In this document: piece by piece, positions 6,393 through 11,141 of the stretch
Numbering within the stretch: position 1 is the first letter of the stretch
Layout: the number at the start of each line of letters is the position of its first letter
Assembly: GCA_964452095.1 (NCBI GenBank)
Contig: CAYVKX010000066.1
Coordinates: 1 to 11,141 of the forward strand
Length of the DNA stretch: 11,141 nt
Source of the DNA: DUAL01 sp964452095
GTDB lineage: Bacteria > Bacteroidota > Bacteroidia > Flavobacteriales > BACL11
Direction: 5' to 3'
Translations under genes and position numbers: made by a program
The notes under the pieces: model-generated
Databases searched by the model: none
Told to the model about the DNA's origin: nothing
The model's input: only the letters and a program-made list of their open reading frames with translations

Positions 6393-7743
6393 AAATCATT
6401 AATTGTGCTTTAATATTTTTTTTATGTTTCTGTTTTTCAGAAAACTGAAATTCAAACAATAATTTTATCATCTCGGAAAGTTCTGGAACCTTCATATTTT
6501 TAAATAAAAGAAGATGTTTTTTTCTTTTTTCATCATATAGGTTGTTTTGAGAAACATCAATAAGTACAATGTAAATAGCAATTAAAATAGCGATATCTTT
6601 CCTTACATCTCCTGCTTTAAGTTTTTTTATGTCATTTATTGTGTTTTGTGCTTGCTTGTACCTTCTGGTTTGCATAAGGCAAATACAATAATTGTTAAGC
6701 ATACTTATTTTATTGGTTTTACTAATTTTTCTTTTGTAAAAGTGGATGTTTATTTTTTTAAAAAGTTTGATTCCCTCAAAGAATTTCTTTTCAGAAACAT
6801 ACCACATTAGTTGCATATTATTACTAAAAAAGAAAATGCGACTAATTACATCCTTCTGCTTTGTTGTTATTGAGTTTATTTTTTCTAAAGTATTAAAAAA
6901 CTCTGTTTTGTTTTTAGTTATTCTGCAGGCATCCAAATAATTAATAAGCACAGAAGTATAAGTAAAAAGTTTCTTTTTTCTTTTGCTAATATTTTTGGTC
7001 CAAAGCGTATAAGATTCTTTTCTCCATTTAAGGTAAGCTTTCATATCTTGTTTTGCCCAAGCTATTTGGCTTTGTATGCATTGGTACTGGTATATTTCCT
7101 TAAAGCTAATTGGTTTTATTTTGTTAAACTTTTTTTCTTTAATAATTTGTTCTGCTATTTCTTTTCGGTTAATATTTATTTTATTGTTGAAAAACAACAT
7201 TCTATCAATACTTTCCAAATTTGTTTGTGTTTCAATTCTCTTTAAGTATTGTTTTTCATTTCCCGATATTTGTTTTAGTTTTTCAATTACATTTTTAGTT
7301 TCAGTTTCTATAATTAATTGTTTTTTAAATAATGAAATTTGCAGTAAAAATGGATAGTATTCTCTTTTAATACAAATTTTTTGCAATCGGTTTATTTCTT
7401 TTTTTAGTTTTTTGAATAATCGTTTTTCTTTTAAAATAGCTAAGAAATCTATCTGCTGTGAAATGTTTAGTTTTTCATTGCTTGTAAGCCGATATTTTCT
7501 TAATATTTTTAGGATAGTATTATAGAGTTTGTTTTTATGAAAAGGAAGTGTAGAAACTATTTTCGGCTCTTGGAGGGCTAATTTTAAATCATCTTCATTG
7601 TACCTTTTTAATTGTAAAATAGATGCAAAAAGTAAATAATTTATTTGCTGACGACTGTCTTTTAAATCTAGCAAAACAAATCTTTTTTCATGTTTTGTCA
7701 AACTATTAATTAACTCATATAGATCAATTGATGGCGTTTTCAT
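6325..7743 (-). CDS. Hypothetical alpha-helical (TPR-like) protein of a Bacteroidota family
   Basis: A 472-aa protein of unknown function, very rich in Lys, Ile, Asn and Phe. It has no signal peptide or membrane segment, so it is probably cytosolic. The N-terminal module (about 7-90) contains LYELINSLTKHEKRFVLL, INYLLFASILQLKRYNEDDL and LPFHKNKLYNTILKILRKY. From memory this pattern (LxxLxKSEKRxF ... YNE/YDE ... KxYLYxxILKxLRxY) recurs in uncharacterised 450-600 aa Bacteroidota proteins. The remainder looks like stacked helical hairpins of TPR type, for example YCICLMQTRRYKQAQNTINDIKKL (split at about residues 350-373). The C-terminus IFGYFDFTLWIKN looks natural, so the gene seems complete. 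The ATG at 7743 lies 17 bases after a good -7 element. A partial paralogue follows directly. It is divergent from the secreted protease gene; I infer no functional link from that alone. Confidence 0.8.
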   Translation of the reverse strand: MKTPSIDLYELINSLTKHEKRFVLLDLKDSRQQINYLLFASILQLKRYNEDDLKLALQEPKIVSTLPFHKNKLYNTILKILRKYRLTSNEKLNISQQIDFLAILKEKRLFKKLKKEINRLQKICIKREYYPFLLQISLFKKQLIIETETKNVIEKLKQISGNEKQYLKRIETQTNLESIDRMLFFNNKININRKEIAEQIIKEKKFNKIKPISFKEIYQYQCIQSQIAWAKQDMKAYLKWRKESYTLWTKNISKRKKKLFTYTSVLINYLDACRITKNKTEFFNTLEKINSITTKQKDVISRIFFFSNNMQLMWYVSEKKFFEGIKLFKKINIHFYKRKISKTNKISMLNNYCICLMQTRRYKQAQNTINDIKKLKAGDVRKDIAILIAIYIVLIDVSQNNLYDEKRKKHLLLFKNMKVPELSEMIKLLFEFQFSEKQKHKKNIKAQLMIFAKNHKNIFGYFDFTLWIKNCL

Positions 7744-7759
7744 TTATTGTTTTTGAGAG

Positions 7760-7767
7760 CAAATTTA
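7760..7767 (-). promoter_or_regulatory. Candidate -7 promoter element for the leftward hypothetical gene
   Basis: Minus strand reads TAAATTTG, a full match to the TAnnTTTG consensus, ending 16 bases before the ATG at 7743. No clear -33 TTTG is present, so the call rests on the -7 box and its position only. The implied leader is about 10 bases, A-rich, without a Shine-Dalgarno sequence. Confidence 0.45.
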
Positions 7768-7792
7768 TAAAAAATACGATTAGTTTCTGTTT

Positions 7793-7820
7793 TTTGTTTT
7801 AAGAATAAGTGGTAAAATTG
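7793..7820 (+). promoter_or_regulatory. Candidate promoter for the metalloprotease gene
   Basis: TTTG at 7793-7796 and TAAAATTG at 7813-7820 are separated by 16 bases. This is close to the Bacteroidota -33 TTTG / -7 TAnnTTTG pattern, with one mismatch in the -7 box and a slightly short spacer. The ATG at 7848 follows 27 bases after the -7 box, with an A/T-rich leader (AACCAAAACAATTTATT) and no Shine-Dalgarno site, as usual in this phylum. Confidence 0.4.
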
Positions 7821-7847
7821 CAACCTTATTAACCAAAACAATTTATT

Positions 7848-10800
7848 ATGAAAACTTTTTACAAAATTTTAATGGTTGTATCCTGTAGTTTACTAGCATT
7901 TACTGGTAATGCCCAGGTAAACAACCAAACATTAACCAATCAATTTCAGTTTGAAGAGTGTGGAACAGAATTAATAATGACCCCACAACAAAGAAGTATA
8001 TATCTACAAACAAGAGATGCTAGAAATAGTTGGGAAAAAGCAGAAACGACTCTTGATTTTCCAATACAATTTCATATTGTTAGAGAGACAAACGGAACTG
8101 GAGGACTTGATCCATTACTGATACCGTCTGTAATGAATGATATCAACTCACAGTATATTAATTCGAATATGCAATTCTATGAGTGTGCTACCGTCAATTT
8201 TATAGATGATAGTGGAAATTATGACTTTAACAAATCTAACAAGTCATCATTTTCGACAACTCATAATATTTCTAATGTTATAAATATATATTTCTTTAAT
8301 AGCATTACTTCCGGTACTAAGACCATTTGTGGATCAGCTTCATTTCCATGGTCCACAGGAACTCAAAGTATAATAATGGCTAATAATTGTTATGATCTTT
8401 CTATGGTTCATGAATTAGGACATTATTTTTCTTTACTCCATACTCATGAAACAGCTAATGGAAACGAATTGGTATCTCGTACAAGTTTTACTGCTTATTC
8501 TCTTGGCATTTCATATACTGTAAACCCAAATTGTTCTACTGCTGGAGATGAACTTTGCGACACAGATGCTGACCCAACATTATGTAGTTCCTCTAGTTCT
8601 ACTTGTTCTAGTTCGAATGCTGTGAATTCCTCCTGCGTATATACAGGAAACGCTCAAGATTCTTATGGCTATACATATATTCCAGATCCTACAAATATTA
8701 TGTCTTATTCTAGAAAATCATGTAGAATAAATTTTTCATCACAACAAGATAATAGAATTAATTACAGCGCAATTAATGATAGGAGTGGATTGACGGGTAG
8801 TGGTTGTGGTACTCCAGATTTATCCATTGGAAATGGAAGTTTTTGGAATGGTCTTGTAATTGGCGGTACTCCAGGCACTCCACCTATAACTATAAATAAT
8901 AATTGGATTATTTATAATAATATTCAGGTAGTGAATGATGCTTCAGGTTCTGGTACAATTCCTTCTGAGGTAGGATTCTATCTCTCTACAAATTCTACTA
9001 TTACTACAGGAGATTATTTTCTAGGATGGAATCCTGTTCCTTCAATTTCACCTGGAGACACATCTTTTCAAAGTGCAGTATTTGATATAGAGTCATCTTA
9101 TTATAATGGTATTCCAAATGGAACTTATTATATTGGGGCGTATGCTGATTATTCAAATGTGGTTTATGAAACAACTGGATCAAATAATGGAGAAGCTTTC
9201 CAATATTCAAACGGTATGTTTAATCCGGTAACAGGTGCTATTATATGGAATTACTACCAGATAACAATTCAAAGAGGTTGCATGGATTCATTAGCCTCTA
9301 ATTACGATCCAACAGCAAATATAGATGATGGGAGTTGTACTTACCCAGATTTGGATATTACAAATGAGAGTCATTTGGTTACAATCTGTATTCCAGCTCC
9401 TTGTACAATCACTCCACCTGTAAGTGTAAGTGGCTCAGTTATTGATTTTAGTGTAGAGGTAACCAATAACGGAACAGGAGCAGCTGCTCCATCTCAAATT
9501 GGTTATTACTTATCTACTAATGCAACTATTGTTCCAAATTTTATCGATTACTTAATAGGTACAGATCAAGTAGATGGAGGTCAAAGTATTACTGGATGGC
9601 CTCCTCAATTTGTAACTTATAATTTAGCTGCAGGGAATACTTCTACTGAAACTGAAACTATTGATTTGGCAGATACTTCTTTTAATAACATACCTGATGG
9701 TACTTATTATATAGGTGCTTATGCGGATTATGATAATACTTTGTACGAATCAAATGAGTATAACAATGATGCAGCTTTTGAGTATACATTTAATCCTGCA
9801 ATGGGTTATACAAATTACCAAATTACTATTTTAAGAGGTTGCACAGATCCAACAGCTATTAATTACGATTCAACTGCTACTATAGATGATGGGACTTGCA
9901 TCCCATGTGTTTATGGCTGTACAGGTCCATCATTTTGTAATTATGATTCCACAGCAACATGTGATGATGGAAGTTGTTTTGGAATGATGGGCTGCATGGA
10001 TCCTTTTGCTTCTAATTATGATGCAATGGCGACATGTGATGATGGAAGTTGTGTCCCTTGTGCTGATAATCAAGTTACCATTATTATTAATACAGGTGGT
10101 TGGGGTTATGAGATGGATTGGAATTTAACAAATTCTTCTGGTGTAGTAGTTGCTTCTAATTGTTGTGTGCTTAATTATTCTAGTTATACTGATTCTATGG
10201 AAGTGGTAGAGTTGTGCTTACCAGATGATTGTTATACTATGAATATGTTTGATTATTATGGTGATGGATGGAATGGAGGATCTTATGAGATTTGGACTAC
10301 AGGAGGCAGTACAGGTACTACAATGATAGCAAGTGGTACTGCTTTAAATATGAATAATGTTGCTGGCTCAGCAGGTTCGGATAATGTACAAATAGGAACA
10401 ACTTCTCCTTGTTTATGTACTGTTGCTCCCTATTATGAAAACTTTGATGCAGGAATAGGTACTATTACTAATAATGGCTGGACTCTAAACTCTGGAGGAA
10501 CTACTTCATCTTTTACAGGTCCAACTGATGATATGACAGGTGGTGGGAATTATATGTATTATGAAACATCAGCTGGTTATGATCCATTCGTATATATGAG
10601 TACAGAATGTTTGGATATTTCTACTTTATCTGATCCTTGCTTAAGATTTAATTATCATATGTATGGTGCAACAATTGGTACTTTAGATATATTGATAAAT
10701 GGTATTCAAGTTTGGACATTATCAGGAGATCAAGGAAACCAATGGAATGATGCGCAAGTATCTTTATCATCAGTTGCAGGAACTGTAGGAACAGATATTT

Positions 10801-11141
10801 ATGTTGAGTTTGTTGCTTCTTATGGTGGTTCATATACAGGAGATATAGCAATTGATAATATAGTAGTTGATGAATGTAATATTTTTGGTTGTACAGACTC
10901 TACTGCTACCAATTATAATCCATTAGCCACAGTAGATGATGGAAGTTGTATTCCTTGTGTTTATGGTTGTATGGATAGTACAATGTTCGATTATAATCCT
11001 ATAGCTACATGTCCTACACTTTGTTTGATTCCAATTGTTTACGGCTGTACAGATTCAACTGCTACAAACTATGTTTCATTTGCAAATGTAGATGATGGAA
11101 ATTGTACCTATTCACAAGTTTGTACTGCCCCTAAGCCAACA
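7848..11141 (+). CDS. Secreted M43 (pappalysin-like) metalloprotease with CARDB, Cys-rich repeat and MAM-like domains; 3' end beyond window
   Basis: The frame from ATG 7848 has no stop through the right edge (1098 codons). Residues 1-23 form a signal peptide (MKTFYKILMVVSCSLLAFTGNAQ). The catalytic domain spans about 75-320. Its zinc site HELGHYFSLLH (188-198) gives His188, Glu189, His192 and His198; the Gly expected in HExxHxxGxxH is Ser195. GDELCDTDADP follows, and the Met-turn is NIMSYS with Met285, then CRINFSSQQ. Two CARDB-like beta domains follow (about 325-475 and 500-662), then seven Cys-rich repeats of the GCxD..NY..DDGSC type. A beta-rich module with YYGDGWNGGSYEIW (about 740-850) and a MAM-like domain (YYENFD at 862 to IAIDNIVVDEC at 1010) are placed among them. 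Predicted extracellular endopeptidase with adhesive tail. Such proteins are usually exported by the type IX system, but the C-terminal sorting domain would lie outside the window, so that is inference. Confidence 0.93.
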   Translation, partial: MKTFYKILMVVSCSLLAFTGNAQVNNQTLTNQFQFEECGTELIMTPQQRSIYLQTRDARNSWEKAETTLDFPIQFHIVRETNGTGGLDPLLIPSVMNDINSQYINSNMQFYECATVNFIDDSGNYDFNKSNKSSFSTTHNISNVINIYFFNSITSGTKTICGSASFPWSTGTQSIIMANNCYDLSMVHELGHYFSLLHTHETANGNELVSRTSFTAYSLGISYTVNPNCSTAGDELCDTDADPTLCSSSSSTCSSSNAVNSSCVYTGNAQDSYGYTYIPDPTNIMSYSRKSCRINFSSQQDNRINYSAINDRSGLTGSGCGTPDLSIGNGSFWNGLVIGGTPGTPPITINNNWIIYNNIQVVNDASGSGTIPSEVGFYLSTNSTITTGDYFLGWNPVPSISPGDTSFQSAVFDIESSYYNGIPNGTYYIGAYADYSNVVYETTGSNNGEAFQYSNGMFNPVTGAIIWNYYQITIQRGCMDSLASNYDPTANIDDGSCTYPDLDITNESHLVTICIPAPCTITPPVSVSGSVIDFSVEVTNNGTGAAAPSQIGYYLSTNATIVPNFIDYLIGTDQVDGGQSITGWPPQFVTYNLAAGNTSTETETIDLADTSFNNIPDGTYYIGAYADYDNTLYESNEYNNDAAFEYTFNPAMGYTNYQITILRGCTDPTAINYDSTATIDDGTCIPCVYGCTGPSFCNYDSTATCDDGSCFGMMGCMDPFASNYDAMATCDDGSCVPCADNQVTIIINTGGWGYEMDWNLTNSSGVVVASNCCVLNYSSYTDSMEVVELCLPDDCYTMNMFDYYGDGWNGGSYEIWTTGGSTGTTMIASGTALNMNNVAGSAGSDNVQIGTTSPCLCTVAPYYENFDAGIGTITNNGWTLNSGGTTSSFTGPTDDMTGGGNYMYYETSAGYDPFVYMSTECLDISTLSDPCLRFNYHMYGATIGTLDILINGIQVWTLSGDQGNQWNDAQVSLSSVAGTVGTDIYVEFVASYGGSYTGDIAIDNIVVDECNIFGCTDSTATNYNPLATVDDGSCIPCVYGCMDSTMFDYNPIATCPTLCLIPIVYGCTDSTATNYVSFANVDDGNCTYSQVCTAPKPT
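8820..9899 (+). repeat. Internal duplication: CARDB domain plus Cys-rich repeat, two copies
   Basis: Two successive protein modules end alike. Copy 1 has VGFYLSTNSTI, IPNGTYYIGAYADYSNVVYE, NYYQITIQRGC and then a DDGSC repeat ending at 9338. Copy 2 has IGYYLSTNATI, IPDGTYYIGAYADYDNTLYE, NYQITILRGC and a DDGTC repeat ending at 9899. The Cys repeats start 187 residues apart (477 and 664). The DNA has diverged at synonymous sites, so the duplication is not recent. Confidence 0.75.
9276..9338 (+). repeat. Cys-rich DDGSC repeat 1 (protein repeat)
   Basis: Residues 477-497 begin GCMDSLASNYD and end NIDDGSC: one 21-residue unit between the two CARDB-like domains. It has two cysteines, 19 residues apart, which could form one disulphide. 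Acidic DD before G-S-C recalls calcium-binding loops, but calcium binding is only a guess. Confidence 0.75.
9837..10052 (+). repeat. Cys-rich DDGSC repeats 2-4 (protein repeats)
   Basis: Units at residues 664-684, 690-710 and 715-735, each opening GCxD or GCTG and ending DDG(S/T)C, with linkers IPCVY and FGMM. Units 3 and 4 carry an additional cysteine in ATCDDGSC where units 1, 2 and 5 have Ile or Val; unit 3 also has Cys697 in place of Ala/Ser. The linker cysteine (C687) and these extra ones could form a second disulphide. Confidence 0.75.
10887..11105 (+). repeat. Cys-rich DDGSC repeats 5-7 (protein repeats)
   Basis: Units at residues 1014-1034 (GCTDSTATNYN to DDGSC), 1040-1059 and 1066-1086 (GCTDSTATNYV to DDGNC). 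Unit 6 is degenerate: it opens GCMDSTMFDYN but ends ATCPTLC, 20 residues, with no DDG. More units may follow beyond the right edge. Confidence 0.72.

Noticed and set aside
6746..7357. Plus-strand Phe/Ile-rich ORFs opposite the 472-aa protein, looking like membrane proteins
   Set aside because: Reverse complement of Lys/Asn-rich codons gives Phe/Ile/Leu-rich products; this explains the false hydrophobicity.
9004..10851. Minus-strand ORFs of 67-68 codons within the metalloprotease gene
   Set aside because: They overlap a continuous 1098-codon frame with clear domains and are antisense shadows.
9276..11105. Regular repeats that might be a CRISPR array
   Set aside because: Repeats are coding, diverged at synonymous sites, irregularly spaced, and lie in an open protein frame.

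Overview
The window looks like chromosomal DNA of a marine-type member of the Bacteroidota, most likely Flavobacteriales. The evidence is the AT-rich sequence, the absence of clear Shine-Dalgarno sites, TAnnTTTG-type -7 elements, the parA-parB-DUF5683-dapB-lepB-WbqC gene order that I know from flavobacterial genomes, and a secreted metalloprotease with CARDB, MAM-like and Cys-rich 'DDGSC' repeats.

Layout. Positions 1-5336 are a compact leftward block. Transcription order is parA (5336->4533), parB (4540->3677), a DUF5683 membrane protein (3680->3162), dapB (3151->2483), lepB (2456->1194) and a WbqC-family protein (1207->584). After a 78-base gap comes the 5' part of an acyl-CoA carboxylase beta subunit (505->1, running off the left edge). 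Junctions in the first six genes are overlaps of 4-14 bases or gaps of 10-26 bases, so they are probably one operon linking chromosome partitioning (ParAB), lysine/peptidoglycan precursor synthesis (DapB) and protein export (LepB). Positions 5337-5549 are non-coding, with a weak possible parA promoter and a short tandem repeat. Positions 5550-7743 hold two leftward alpha-helical proteins of unknown function. The upstream one (472 aa) looks complete. The downstream one lacks an ATG and an N-terminal half, and reads like a truncated tandem paralogue. From a short divergent promoter region (7744-7847), a large rightward gene starts at 7848 and is still open at the right edge (1098 codons seen): a secreted M43 (pappalysin-like) metalloprotease with a long multidomain tail.

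The most unusual things are two single-codon interruptions of otherwise intact conserved genes. One is a TGA at codon 31 of the carboxylase. The other is a TAA exactly at the Walker A lysine (codon 16) of ParA. Each could arise from one base substitution. Sequencing error or recent mutation is more likely than recoding. I did not find a CRISPR array, RNA gene, insertion sequence, parS site or a defence-like gene cluster. The region is mostly ordinary core genome, plus one accessory pair of unknown genes and one modular surface or secreted protein.
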